Part shown: piece after piece, positions 50,521 through 59,149 of the stretch
Position numbering within the stretch: position 1 is the first letter of the stretch
Layout of the letters: each line of letters starts with the position of its first letter
Source: an uncultured Opitutaceae bacterium
Lineage (GTDB): Bacteria > Verrucomicrobiota > Verrucomicrobiia > Opitutales > Opitutaceae
Length of the DNA: 64,000 nucleotides
Direction of reading: 5' to 3'
Assembly: GCA_937958045.1 (NCBI GenBank)
Contig: CALFXL010000059.1
Span: 30,820-94,819, forward strand
Notes under the pieces: generated by a model
Seen by the model: the letters and a program-made list of their open reading frames with translations, nothing else
Database searches by the model: none
Told to the model about the DNA's origin: nothing
Translations under genes and position numbers: made by a program

Positions 50521-51000
50521 ATGATCGCTCCTCGGAAACGTCTCGCCTACGCGCTCGGGTACATCGAGCTCGGCTTGTTGCGTGAAGCGCGACGGGAGCT
50601 CGCGCGGCTGTTGGTGGCGGAGCGCGAGAGGCCCGAGGCGCTGGCGGTGCTGATCGAACTCGCGATGGCCGAGGACGATTGGGCGCAGGTCATCCGGCTC
50701 GCGCCTCGCGTGATCGAAGTCGCGCCATCGGTCGAGCGGCCGTGGATCGCGTGGGCGTATGCGTTGCGAGAAATCGGTGCGGTGGAAGAAGCGCGCACGG
50801 TGTTGTTGCGCGGGCAGACATTGATCGAGTCACCGACGCCGCTCGTGGATTACAATCTCGCGTGTTACGACTGTCTGCTCGGAGACCCGGAGCGCGCGCG
50901 TCAGCGGTTGCGGCGCGTGTTTCGCAGCGATCCGGCGTGGCGTGAGCAAGCGGCGACCGATCCGGATTTGCGCGGACTGGCGCTCGACGAAGTTGTTTGA
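50521..51000 (+). CDS. Small TPR-like helical repeat protein
   Basis: 159 residues, soluble, no signal peptide. Helix pairs such as LAYALGYIELGLLREARRELARLL, PEALAVLIELAMAEDDWAQVIRLA, RPWIAWAYALREIGAVEEARTVLL and LVDYNLACYDCLLGDPERARQRL are TPR-like (four units). Function unknown. It is convergent with the DTW-domain gene (28 nt apart) and lies 73 nt after cusA. Confidence 0.78.
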   Translation: MIAPRKRLAYALGYIELGLLREARRELARLLVAERERPEALAVLIELAMAEDDWAQVIRLAPRVIEVAPSVERPWIAWAYALREIGAVEEARTVLLRGQTLIESPTPLVDYNLACYDCLLGDPERARQRLRRVFRSDPAWREQAATDPDLRGLALDEVV

Positions 51001-51028
51001 GGGACGACGCGCTTCGACGGCGCTGTGC

Positions 51029-51718
51029 TCAACTCGCGTTTGCACGCGGAGGCCGCGGACGACGGCGATTCAAATCGGCGAGCAATTCGGGAAACGCGTC
51101 GCGGATGGGCGAATCGGCGAGATACGCCTCGGCTTCGACGAGACGACCGCGCGTGCGCAAACCCGCGTACACATGCAGCTCGAACTGCAAGCGGAGCGTG
51201 TCGGCGTCGGCGTTGAGCCCGAGTGCCTGCATTAAAAACAACAACGCTTCGACCGTGCTGAAGCGTCCGGGGATGTCTTGTTGCGAGCGCAGCCAGTAAC
51301 GACTTTTCCCCGTCATCGGCAGATTCACGCGACGACCCCAGCGGTCGATCGTGCGCGCCATGTCGCCGGCCTGGGCCCACGAACCATCGATGAGCAACAC
51401 TTGGATGCGTGCGGGATCCGGCGCTTCGGGGATCGCTTCACCCGATGGATGGAGGATCCACAACTCGCGATCCGGGCGATGCAGCGCGCTCGGATCGAAA
51501 GGCGAATCGCTTTGAAAAATATGCCGACGCGAAGCGGGCAGGGTGCGTTGAATCAGATGTCCTGTCGACGTCGGCTTAAGCACCTCCTCGTGATGCATAA
51601 GCACATCGACCGCGAGCGGAGTTTCCACGATGCGCAGCCCCGCGCAGATGCACCAGCGAGGGGATTGCTGGCAACGCGGACAGCGGACAGTGCCTTTGAG
51701 AACGACGCTACGGGACAT
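51029..51718 (-). CDS. DTW-domain tRNA-uridine aminocarboxypropyltransferase
   Basis: 229 residues from the ATG at 51718; the frame opens further upstream without a better start. N-terminal zinc-type cysteines RCPRCQQSPRWCICAG, then DVLMHHEEVLKPTSTGHLI and the variant DTW motif LIDGSWAQAGDMAR (usual DxTWxxA). Family members (TapT/Tuac) transfer the 3-amino-3-carboxypropyl group of SAM to tRNA uridine to make acp3U. Here DGSW replaces DGTW, a conservative change. Convergent with the TPR gene. Confidence 0.88.
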   Translation of the reverse strand: MSRSVVLKGTVRCPRCQQSPRWCICAGLRIVETPLAVDVLMHHEEVLKPTSTGHLIQRTLPASRRHIFQSDSPFDPSALHRPDRELWILHPSGEAIPEAPDPARIQVLLIDGSWAQAGDMARTIDRWGRRVNLPMTGKSRYWLRSQQDIPGRFSTVEALLFLMQALGLNADADTLRLQFELHVYAGLRTRGRLVEAEAYLADSPIRDAFPELLADLNRRRPRPPRANAS

Positions 51719-51882
51719 GCTGCCGACGATGGCGGGGCAAGTGCGCCGCGTCGCCAAGCGTAAACGGATTTGATCATCATTCCGGCGGTCCTTGCGGATT
51801 GCATCGCGTGCGGGCACGTGGTTTTTGCGATCCTGAGTAAGTGTGGAACCCCGATGCGGTTATGAACGTCTCATCTGTCATC

Positions 51883-52329
51883 ATGAAGAAATACCTCACA
51901 CTTCTTTCGTGTTTGATGGCGTTGGTACTTGCGGGATGCAGCACCGTGCAGAGCCGCATCGAGGAGAAAGCGGATGTGTTTAATGCGCTGCCGCCGGAAA
52001 CGCAGGCGCGCATTCGCCAGGGTTTGATCGATGTCGGTTACACGCCCGACATGGTATACATCGCGATGGGCAAGCCGGACCGCATGCGCGAACGCTCCAA
52101 CGCCGAAGGCGTCGAGTCCGTCTGGATCTACAATACGTATTATCAGGAGTATCAAGGTTCGCACTTCGTGGGTTATCGTCGTCACGTGTATTTCGATCCG
52201 CGCATCAAGGCGTACCGGGTTTATTATGAGCCGGTGCGCGCCGATGTATATCGCGATCGGACCGAGGAGGTTGCCCGCGTCGTCTTTCGCGACGGCAAAG
52301 TCGTCTCGATCGAGCAGATGAAAGACTGA
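51883..52329 (+). CDS. Small outer-membrane lipoprotein, BamE/OmlA-like
   Basis: 148 residues from the ATG at 51883. Lipoprotein signal MKKYLTLLSCLMALVLAGC with lipobox LAGC. The mature part has INTRODUCTORY helix ETQARIRQGLIDVGYTPDMVYIAMGKPDR, close to the SmpA/OmlA pattern of a helix before a GxPxR turn, then strands VESVWIYNTYYQEY, GYRRHVYFD and RVVFRDGKVVSIEQM. BamE-type folds help assemble outer-membrane proteins, but this may be a distant relative with another role. It is divergent from the DTW gene. Confidence 0.75.
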   Translation: MKKYLTLLSCLMALVLAGCSTVQSRIEEKADVFNALPPETQARIRQGLIDVGYTPDMVYIAMGKPDRMRERSNAEGVESVWIYNTYYQEYQGSHFVGYRRHVYFDPRIKAYRVYYEPVRADVYRDRTEEVARVVFRDGKVVSIEQMKD

Positions 52330-52412
52330 CGACCGAATCCGATTTTCTCCGGAGCTGTTTCTTATACCAACGACGAATGGGCGGCGCGCCGGCGGCCTGC
52401 TAGGTTGCCGGC

Positions 52413-52544
52413 ATGAACTTGCCGCTCCTCCTTTTGATGAAACAAGCGCTGCCCATCGCGCTCCTCGCGCTGGCGTGGCTGGCGTACATCATTTGGGGCG
52501 TGCGTTCGCTGCGTGGTGTGCGACGGATTCGGTTGTTTAGATAA
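52413..52544 (+). CDS. Possible 43-residue single-helix membrane protein
   Basis: ATG at 52413, stop TAA at 52542-52544. The peptide has one hydrophobic helix (LLLLMKQALPIALLALAWLA then YIIWG) followed by an Arg-rich tail (RSLRGVRRIRLFR), the positive-inside pattern of a small membrane protein. It fills the gap between the lipoprotein gene and engB on the opposite strand. No strong ribosome-binding site is visible and homology is unknown, so it is tentative. Confidence 0.4.
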   Translation: MNLPLLLLMKQALPIALLALAWLAYIIWGVRSLRGVRRIRLFR

Positions 52545-52613
52545 ACAACAACCCACGCCGAAGCGCGTCCGGCTTGTGCGCAAATGCGAACGCGCGAACG
52601 GCGAATGGCGCGC

Positions 52614-53228
52614 TCAGCCCGTGGGATAATTATTCGCGAGCAAGGTTTCTTCGATGGTCGCGAGGATTTCGGTGCGGCCATCGCCTTTTTTCGACGACGT
52701 GAGGATGTGGCCCGGAAGTTCGTCGCCCCACCAGTCGGCGATTTCTTTTTTGAAGAGCGCGATGTTCGCCTGAGCGCGTGACATGGATTGTTTGTCGGCC
52801 TTGGTGAAGACGAGAACGAACGGTGTTTGGACGTCGGCCAGCCAGCGAAGAAATTCCAGATCGATGCGCTGCGGTGGCAGGTTGGAATCGATGAGGAGAA
52901 ACAAGCAGAGCAATTTCTCGCGCTTCTCGATGTAGGAGGCGACGGCTTCGTTGAAATCCGCGCGTTCTTTGCGACCGACCTTGGCGTAGCCGTAGCCGGG
53001 GAGATCGACGAGGTGCCACGCGTTGTTGATGAGAAAAAAATTGATGAGCCGTGTCTTGCCGGGAAGGTCGGAGACTTTCGCGAGATCTTTCTTTCGCGTG
53101 AGCGCGTTGATGAGCGAAGACTTGCCGACATTGGAGCGCCCGATGAACGCGAAATCAGGTCGGAGCGAGTCCGGGCAGGACGCGAGGTCGGGGGCGCTGC
53201 GATCGAAAACGGCCGAGGTGATTCTCAT
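52614..53228 (-). CDS. engB: Ribosome biogenesis GTPase EngB/YsxC
   Basis: 204 residues from the ATG at 53228. The GTPase motifs are G1 GRSNVGKSSLINAL, G2 region PGKTRLINFF, G3 DLPGYGYAKV, G4 TKADKQS and G5 TSSKKGDG. It assists assembly of the large ribosomal subunit and is usually essential. The start region MRITSAVFDRSAPDLASCP fits the family; an upstream in-frame ATG at 53264 adds 12 residues. Confidence 0.96.
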   Translation of the reverse strand: MRITSAVFDRSAPDLASCPDSLRPDFAFIGRSNVGKSSLINALTRKKDLAKVSDLPGKTRLINFFLINNAWHLVDLPGYGYAKVGRKERADFNEAVASYIEKREKLLCLFLLIDSNLPPQRIDLEFLRWLADVQTPFVLVFTKADKQSMSRAQANIALFKKEIADWWGDELPGHILTSSKKGDGRTEILATIEETLLANNYPTG

Positions 53229-53304
53229 GCGCTGCTCAGTGACAGCTCGTGGCGCGCGACGCAAGGTGCGGACGCGCGCATGCGAGCTGCGAGGGAGGGC
53301 GCGG

Positions 53305-54006
53305 TTATTTTTTCTGCGACTGCGCGGCGGCTTTCTCGGCTTTCATTTTGTCGGTGTACGCGCGGTATAGCTGGCGCCAGTTGCGGCCGTTGGAATTCAG
53401 GTACTGTTCGGACTTCGTCTTATAGATCTCAAAGATCGCGGAGATCTGTTTCATGTTTTTGAACCCGATCGCTTCTTCGCGGGCCTGCTTCAGAAAGCCG
53501 GTGATCACGGTTTCTTCTTCGGCGGTGAGGTCGGGAACGATGGCTTTGTAGCCGCGCAGTGTGAAATCGACTTTGCCGACGGTGTATTTGTCCAAAACGG
53601 CTTCGACTTGCTCGGGCGAGAGCTCGGCGCGAAGTCCATCGAGCAGGGTCGCGTTAACGGATTTAGGCATCGCGGAATCGGCGATGATCTCGCGATCAAG
53701 TTTGCTCAGCGGTTGACCGGTGACCGGATTGATGCCGGCAGGAACGGTCGTGTACGGATGCGTGTTGTGCCAGTCGCGCACGGCTTTCAGGTGCGTGGCG
53801 ATGAGCGCGGCGACGCGCGCTTCTTTGGCGGAATCGTTGAGCGCGAGCGAAGCGGCCCAATCGGCGGCTTTCTTTTCGACAGCGGCGTCAGCGCGGGCTT
53901 GCGCATCCGTCTGCGCGGACGAAGCGGCGTTATTGGCGGGCTGCGCGAAAACCGGCGCGGCGCAGAGAAGAACGGCGGCGAGAAATGCGGTGAGTTTCGT
54001 GTTCAT
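53305..54006 (-). CDS. DUF3826 secreted protein
   Basis: 233 residues from the ATG at 54006. Signal peptide MNTKLTAFLAAVLLCAAPVFA. The body is helical: EKKAADWAASLALNDSAKEARVAALIATHLKAVRDWHNTHPYTTVPAGI, LSPEQVEAVLDKYTVGKVDFTLRGYKAIVPDLTAEEETVITGFLKQAREEAIGFKNMKQISAIFEIYK and GRNWRQLYRAY, matching DUF3826. The family is found mostly in Bacteroidota and Verrucomicrobiota near polysaccharide-degradation genes; its role is not established. It stands 63 nt downstream of the repeat protein on the same strand. Confidence 0.85.
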   Translation of the reverse strand: MNTKLTAFLAAVLLCAAPVFAQPANNAASSAQTDAQARADAAVEKKAADWAASLALNDSAKEARVAALIATHLKAVRDWHNTHPYTTVPAGINPVTGQPLSKLDREIIADSAMPKSVNATLLDGLRAELSPEQVEAVLDKYTVGKVDFTLRGYKAIVPDLTAEEETVITGFLKQAREEAIGFKNMKQISAIFEIYKTKSEQYLNSNGRNWRQLYRAYTDKMKAEKAAAQSQKK

Positions 54007-54069
54007 GGGGCGAGCGCCCATTAAACACAGGCGGGCATTACTCAATGATTACGCGAAGCGCCGGTCGGA

Positions 54070-56451
54070 TCATTGCGCGCTGAGTTCTGCAACCAACTGC
54101 TGCCGCAATGACGAAGGCAGATCGACCTGCGCGAGCCACACCGACGCGGCGGCGCGGTCGTGCGCGAGCCAGCGACGGGCGACGCTGGCAATGGCTTCAG
54201 CGCGGAGATTTTGATCGCGAATCGAATCGACCCAGCCCGCGGCCGCGTCGGGCGTCTCGGCGGTCAATTGCTGTGTGTACGCGAGAAACGCGTGGTCGCG
54301 GGCGATGTCGGCAGGCTGTGCGGCGAGCCAGGCGCCTGCGCGTCGAGCATCGACCATGGCCCAGTGTTCGGCGACATTGCGCAAAGCGGATTCGCGCAAT
54401 GGCCCCGCGGGAAAATGCTGCACCCAGCCGGCGGCCGATGCGGGATCCGTCATGGCCCAATTGACGACAATTGTATCCACAGCGTCACTACGCACGTCGG
54501 GGCGCGGCAGACTGGCGGCGTAGCGGGCGGCTTCGGTCGGAGAGAACTGCGAAAGCGCGATCAACACCTGCGTGGTGAACTCGGTGCGGAAAGAGCCGGC
54601 AGGCAGAGCCTTGGCCCGCTCGATAGCGGCCGCCGGATCTTCGCGCGCCCATACTTGCGCGATGCTGCCGAGGATCTGGGATTGCACATCGCTGCCGGCA
54701 GGCGCTTGCGCGGCGAGATCGATACTGGCCGACGGGTCGGTGTAGGCGAGATGGCTGGCGGCGGCGGTGAGCGCGCTTTGTTTGAGCGCGCCTGCGGGAA
54801 GTTCATTCACCCAAGCCACGGCGGAGGCTGCGTCGTCTTGTATCCATTGACCCACTACTTGCGCCATCGTGCGGTCGCGTCCGTCTTCCGTCGAAAGCGA
54901 AGCCGCCCAAGTCGCGGCGTTTTGCGGATCAGTGCGGGCGAGTTCGATGCCGAGCTGCGCGTAGGCTTCGCGACGCGCGCGGCCTTCGGGCAGAGTTTGC
55001 GCCCACGCCATCGCGGCGGCGGTGTCTTGTCGTCCAAAGCCGCGCACGACGGAAGAAATGGCACCGAGCTGAATGACGCCCGCGGGCAGAGCGTTGACGA
55101 AGGCCGCGGCGAGCTCGGGATCGTCGAAGGCAAGCGTAGTGGCGACATTGTGCAGCAAATGATCGCGCTCAGTTCCCGAAGGTAGCGAACGCGCATGAGC
55201 GAGGGCGGCCTCAGGGTCGTGACGCGCGAGCTGGCCGAGCAAAGTCTGCATGGCCTGATTGCGCGCGTCGCCGGGAGGCATGGCGGCGGCGTGCGCGAGC
55301 GCTTCTTGCGGCTGGTCGAGACCCCAGAGCATGACGACATGGCCAAGCAGTTCGTTTTTGGCCGGGCCGGCGTGAAGTTTTTGCGCGTATTCGAACGCCG
55401 CTGGTGCGTCGTTGACGGCCCAGTTGCCAACGATGTTGCGGACGAGCTGTTGACGACTGGCGCCGGCGGGCAGTTTTTCCGAAAAGCGCAACGCGCCCTC
55501 GGCGTCTTCGGCGGGCCAGCTCGCAGCGACTGAAGCCAGAGCCTCGGCGCGAGTGGAGCCGGCTGGAAGCGCGAGCGTGTAGTCGGCGGCAGCTTGCGGA
55601 TCGGCGGAAGTCCAGCGGCTCATGATGGCGGTGAACAGCGCTTTCTTTTCACCGCCGGCAGGAAGTTTTTCGGTCCACGCGATCGCCGCGGCCGGATCGT
55701 GAGCGGCCCACGCGGACGCAATGGCTTCGAAGACCGAGATGCGCATGCCGGGCGCAAGTTCAAGAGCGTTGGCGCGGGCGATGGCGGCGGCGGGGTCACT
55801 TGCGGCCCAGGAGGAAAAGAGGGTGGTGAGCGCGGTGGTGCGGTGCGTCGCGGGAAGACCCTCGACGAGTTTCAACGCTGCCGGGGGATCGTATGCCGCG
55901 AGACGAGCGATGGCGGCGTTAAGCGCTTCGGTTTTTATCGGACCGGCGGGGAGTTTTTGAATCCATACGGTGGCGTCCTCCGGATGGCTGTGCAGCCAGC
56001 CTTGGAGGATGGTGGTGATCAACGTCTCGCGCAGATGGGAACCGGGAAGGCGCTCCGCAAACGCGATGGCGGCGGCCGGCTCGCCCTCGGCCCAGCGGGC
56101 AAAAAGTGTGCGGCGAAGCTCCTCCTGCAGCGGTGAAAGGACGAGCGATTGTATCCGGTTTATCACTACGCCGACATCGCGGGACGATGTTCCTGCGAGG
56201 ATAAGCTCCCACTCGCGCGTGCGGCGCCAGATGCCGCGGCGGCATTCGGCTTCGAGACGAGACGCAAGATCGTCCACCGACAGCGCAGGCACGCCCTCGA
56301 TGCGAACGGCGGCGCCCGCGTGTCGGGTGGCGGCGGAGACGACGGGGAGGCTGCCGCCGGCGCTCTCGCGAGACGCGTAGTGGCGGCCGGTCCAGAGCCC
56401 TCCGAGGAAGGTAACGGCGAAGGCCGAGGCGAACAGGAGACGGCTTTTCAT
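54070..56451 (-). CDS. Long solenoid protein of about twenty WAxxDPxxA repeats
   Basis: 793 residues. Signal peptide or anchor MKSRLLFASAFAVTFLGGLWTG. After about residue 95 the chain is built of some twenty units of 31-33 residues with the pattern WAxxDPxxAxxWxxxLPxGxxRxxALxxVxxxWA, for example WAAHDPAAAIAWTEKLPAGGEKKAL and WAREDPAAAIERAKALPAGSFRTEF. Each unit reads as two helices, so the protein should form an extended alpha-solenoid akin to TPR or HEAT proteins. Similar long repeat proteins are expanded in Verrucomicrobiota. Function unknown, probably periplasmic binding or scaffolding. Confidence 0.85.
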   Translation of the reverse strand: MKSRLLFASAFAVTFLGGLWTGRHYASRESAGGSLPVVSAATRHAGAAVRIEGVPALSVDDLASRLEAECRRGIWRRTREWELILAGTSSRDVGVVINRIQSLVLSPLQEELRRTLFARWAEGEPAAAIAFAERLPGSHLRETLITTILQGWLHSHPEDATVWIQKLPAGPIKTEALNAAIARLAAYDPPAALKLVEGLPATHRTTALTTLFSSWAASDPAAAIARANALELAPGMRISVFEAIASAWAAHDPAAAIAWTEKLPAGGEKKALFTAIMSRWTSADPQAAADYTLALPAGSTRAEALASVAASWPAEDAEGALRFSEKLPAGASRQQLVRNIVGNWAVNDAPAAFEYAQKLHAGPAKNELLGHVVMLWGLDQPQEALAHAAAMPPGDARNQAMQTLLGQLARHDPEAALAHARSLPSGTERDHLLHNVATTLAFDDPELAAAFVNALPAGVIQLGAISSVVRGFGRQDTAAAMAWAQTLPEGRARREAYAQLGIELARTDPQNAATWAASLSTEDGRDRTMAQVVGQWIQDDAASAVAWVNELPAGALKQSALTAAASHLAYTDPSASIDLAAQAPAGSDVQSQILGSIAQVWAREDPAAAIERAKALPAGSFRTEFTTQVLIALSQFSPTEAARYAASLPRPDVRSDAVDTIVVNWAMTDPASAAGWVQHFPAGPLRESALRNVAEHWAMVDARRAGAWLAAQPADIARDHAFLAYTQQLTAETPDAAAGWVDSIRDQNLRAEAIASVARRWLAHDRAAASVWLAQVDLPSSLRQQLVAELSAQ

Positions 56452-56482
56452 GCGCGGGGACGATCGTGTCTGGGGGAAAAGG

Positions 56483-56515
56483 ACGGCTTGTATTTGAAAT
56501 TCAAATACAAGCCGT
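56483..56515 (-). terminator. 33-bp near-perfect palindrome between two secreted-protein genes
   Basis: ACGGCTTGTATTTGAA (56483-56498) pairs completely with 56500-56515 across a single central base. On the minus strand it follows the beta-helix gene stop (56569) and is followed by CCTTTTCCCCC, so it may act as terminator. It also lies 32 nt before the start of the repeat-protein gene, so an operator is possible. Confidence 0.55.
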
Positions 56516-56568
56516 TGAAGAAACCGCGGCCCCGCGATGAAGCGATGTACGGAGCCGCGGCAATGAGC

Positions 56569-57672
56569 TTACAGCGTGTTGTTGATCGACTTGCTGTTGG
56601 GGCCGGCGAGCGAGAGGCCGCTGCCGTTGAGCTTGCAGTTTTGCACCGTGTTGTAGTTGGACGGCGCCGTTTCCAGGATGCCGTCGTTGGTGTTGATGCC
56701 GTTGATCACGTTGTCGCGGCAGATGTAGGACAGCGTGGTGGAGAAACGCACGCCGTGGGAGCCGTTGTTGGTGACGGTGCCGCCGTTGATGCGGATCTTC
56801 TGCGCGTTCTCGAGGAGCGCACCCTGGCCGCTGTTGTTCTTGGCGTTGAGCGTGGTGATCGTGCAGCCGTTGCTGCTCGTGACGCTGAAGAAACCGCGTC
56901 CGCAACTGGTGGAGTTGACGGTGCCGACCGAGATGCCGGGGCCGGCGCTGTTGGCGATGCGGAAGCCCGCGTAACCGCCGCCGTAGTTGCAGTTGGTCGC
57001 GTTGACGGTGCCGACGGTGGCGTTCTTCGTTTTGTTCAACAAAAGACCGCAACCGGCGGAGCCGCTGGCGGTGACGGTGCCGGCGCTGAAACCATCGACG
57101 CCGTAGGTCTCGACCGCTTGCGAGGTGGCGCCGGTGACGGTGGGGCTGTTGATGTTTACGTTGTAGGTCCAGCCGCCTTTGGAGTCGTCGATGCGGATGC
57201 CGAGACCGGACGACGTGGCGATGTTCATGCCGCTGAGGTTGATGCCGTTGTTGGTGCGGAACCAGACGGCGTAGCGCGGGTTGCCGGTGACCTTCATGTT
57301 CTGGATGGCGACGGTGCTTTTGTTATCGCAGAGCACGGGCACGATGTAGGCGTCGCCGTTGGCGTTCACGGTGGTGCCGTTGAAGTTGAGCGTGATGTTG
57401 CTCTTCATCGTGATCGAATAAACCGAGCCCGTGCCGGGGCCGGAGTCGCCGGAGTTTTTGATGTTCACGGTGCCGGAGCTCATGTTGTTGATGCAGGCGT
57501 TAACCGCATCGAAGAACTTCGTGCCGGTGTATTTGGTGACGCCGTCGACCTTGCCGGTGTAGGTGCTGCCGGAGCGGGTGACTTCACCGGTGGCGGCGTT
57601 GAGGGCGCAGGGGAGCGCCAGCAGGCAGGCAAGAGCCATGGCCTGCGCAGGTATGCGAGGGGGAGTGTGCAT
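56569..57672 (-). CDS. Secreted right-handed beta-helix protein
   Basis: 367 residues; start at 57672 or at the internal ATG 57639. The signal peptide MALACLLALPCALNA follows a short charged lead. The mature chain is Asn/Thr/Gly/Ser-rich with beta-helix turns: TFFDAVNACINN-like start, STVAIQNMKVTGNPRYAVWFRTNNGINL, GGWTYNVNINSPTVTG, ATVGTVNATNCNYGGGYAGFRIANS and IRINGGTVTNNGSHGVRFSTT. This is the fold of pectate lyase-like enzymes, but no catalytic signature is recognised. It may bind or cleave plant polysaccharide. Confidence 0.8.
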   Translation of the reverse strand: MHTPPRIPAQAMALACLLALPCALNAATGEVTRSGSTYTGKVDGVTKYTGTKFFDAVNACINNMSSGTVNIKNSGDSGPGTGSVYSITMKSNITLNFNGTTVNANGDAYIVPVLCDNKSTVAIQNMKVTGNPRYAVWFRTNNGINLSGMNIATSSGLGIRIDDSKGGWTYNVNINSPTVTGATSQAVETYGVDGFSAGTVTASGSAGCGLLLNKTKNATVGTVNATNCNYGGGYAGFRIANSAGPGISVGTVNSTSCGRGFFSVTSSNGCTITTLNAKNNSGQGALLENAQKIRINGGTVTNNGSHGVRFSTTLSYICRDNVINGINTNDGILETAPSNYNTVQNCKLNGSGLSLAGPNSKSINNTL

Positions 57673-57927
57673 ATTTGGGGGTTATGGGTGTGTACAATAA
57701 CTGCGCCGCGGAGAAGCGGTGCAGAAAGTCAGGTGCCGCGCACGATGGGGGTATGCGACGACGTGGGGTAAGGGGTGGCCGCAACGAAGCCGCGGTGATG
57801 CACGCTGTCGAACGCCCCGACGTTCAGACAGTATGAGCGCCCGCAGAATGAGGAGGTGGCTCGTGGACGAAATGGGGCGGTTTCCCGAGGGGGTGTTCGC
57901 GCTTTCGCGAAAGCGCGCGGACATAAA

Positions 57928-57952
57928 AAAACCCGCGTCCGTCGCGGGTTTT
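57928..57952 (-). terminator. Intrinsic terminator of the rodZ-like gene
   Basis: AAAACCCGCG (57928-57937) and CGCGGGTTTT (57943-57952) with a 5-nt loop; on the minus strand the stem is followed by a run of seven T. It starts 7 nt past the stop of the gene at 57959. A second perfect palindrome GCTTTCGCGAAAGC lies at 57901-57914. Confidence 0.9.
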
Positions 57953-57958
57953 CGAGGA

Positions 57959-58741
57959 TCAGGGATTGATGTCGGCCGTCGTGAGATAACGACCGGATGC
58001 GTCTTTGAGATCGAACTCGCCGGTATCGACGCGGATGCGAATGCGCTCCGGTGCGTCGGTGCGGATGTTGAGTTTGCCGCGGCGCGGGAGGTCACGGGTG
58101 CGACCGGCCGGAATGGTGCCTTCGTAGAGTACGGTGCCGTCGGCCGATTGCGTGACGACCACATTGGCCGGCGCGCTGGCGATCACCGAAAGGACGCGGT
58201 CGCCGGCGCCGGGACGAACCCACGTCTCGGTGGGGCCGCTTTCGCGGAAGAACAGCGCCCAGATCAAAACGCTCACCAGCACGATCGCGCCGATGCTGAT
58301 GGATCCGAATTTGACGAGCAGTTTCTTATCGAGATTCAGCGCGCGCGTGGTGGGCGGGACAAAGGTCGCGGGATTGCGCGCGCCCTCGGCTTGAGGAGCG
58401 TTTTCGGGAGAGGCTTCGGTGGAAGCGTCCTTGGCTTTTTCGGCCTTGTTCGAGTGCGAAATATCCATGCGCCCGTAAACCTCGCGACTGAGACTGCGCT
58501 TGCTCTCGTTTAGACCGAGCGCGTTGTAGTCGCTGATGATCTTCTCGGCGGGGAGCTTGAGGTAGTTGGCGTAGGAACGCAGAAAACCCCGAACGTAGAT
58601 TTCGGGCAGGCGGATGTCGTACTGGTTGCCCTCGAATTTATGCAGGTAGTCGCCGCGAATTTTCGTGGCCTCGGCCGCTTCGCGGATGGAGATGCCTTTA
58701 CGTTTGCGCGCTTCTTCCAGGCGTTCACCGATCGATTGCAT
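57959..58741 (-). CDS. RodZ-like HTH membrane protein
   Basis: 260 residues. N-terminal HTH of the RodZ type (GERLEEARKRKGISIREAAEATKIRGDYLHKFEGNQY then LPEIYVRGFLRSYANYLKL, residues 4-75), an acidic/Lys linker, one membrane helix (about 143-165, FGSISIGAIVLVSVLIWALF) and a C-terminal beta domain (VLSVIASAPANVVVTQSADGTVLYEGTIPAGRTRDL) like DUF4115. RodZ links MreB filaments to the envelope and sets cell shape. The domain order supports this; no mreB gene is in the window. Confidence 0.85.
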   Translation of the reverse strand: MQSIGERLEEARKRKGISIREAAEATKIRGDYLHKFEGNQYDIRLPEIYVRGFLRSYANYLKLPAEKIISDYNALGLNESKRSLSREVYGRMDISHSNKAEKAKDASTEASPENAPQAEGARNPATFVPPTTRALNLDKKLLVKFGSISIGAIVLVSVLIWALFFRESGPTETWVRPGAGDRVLSVIASAPANVVVTQSADGTVLYEGTIPAGRTRDLPRRGKLNIRTDAPERIRIRVDTGEFDLKDASGRYLTTADINP

Positions 58742-59149
58742 AACGTGCTGAGTTAGGGAAATTCCGCGGAGAGGGGAAGGAGGATTTCAGCGCCGAGCGT
58801 CGGAAAACGGCAGCTTGAGCAAAATGGACCGAAAAAAGACCGGGAAAGAGCCGGCTCGGCCAGGGCGGAAGGCGCCGAGGTGGTTTGGGGCGCGGGTCGG
58901 TTTGTGATGACAGAAGCATGGCCTCCGCGTCGTCGCAATCGGCTAAGGGCGTCTTATGGGCCGCGGTGAAGCTGCGGGCATGGCGCGGGCTGGTGGAAAA
59001 GGTGTACCCAAAACCTGGATACATCTCGCACGAGGGAAGAGGCGGCATCAAATGAGCGAGGGGCGGGGTTGTTGCCCAAACCGATTGCGGCGATGGCGGA
59101 GGCTGCATTTAGTCGCGGTGTGGAATCACGGACTTCGCGAACTACTCCG
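58742..59149. other. Gene-free stretch between rodZ-like and cardiolipin-synthase-like genes
   Basis: About 400 bp divergent promoter region without a credible gene. One notable item is an imperfect inverted repeat TGTACCCA (59003-59010) and TGGATACA (59016-59023), containing the TGTATCCA octamer found elsewhere in the window. Confidence 0.5.

Noticed and set aside
58742..59108. Minus-strand frame upstream of the rodZ-like gene
   Set aside because: Pro/Ser/Arg-rich with no motif; the region is better read as a divergent promoter spacer.
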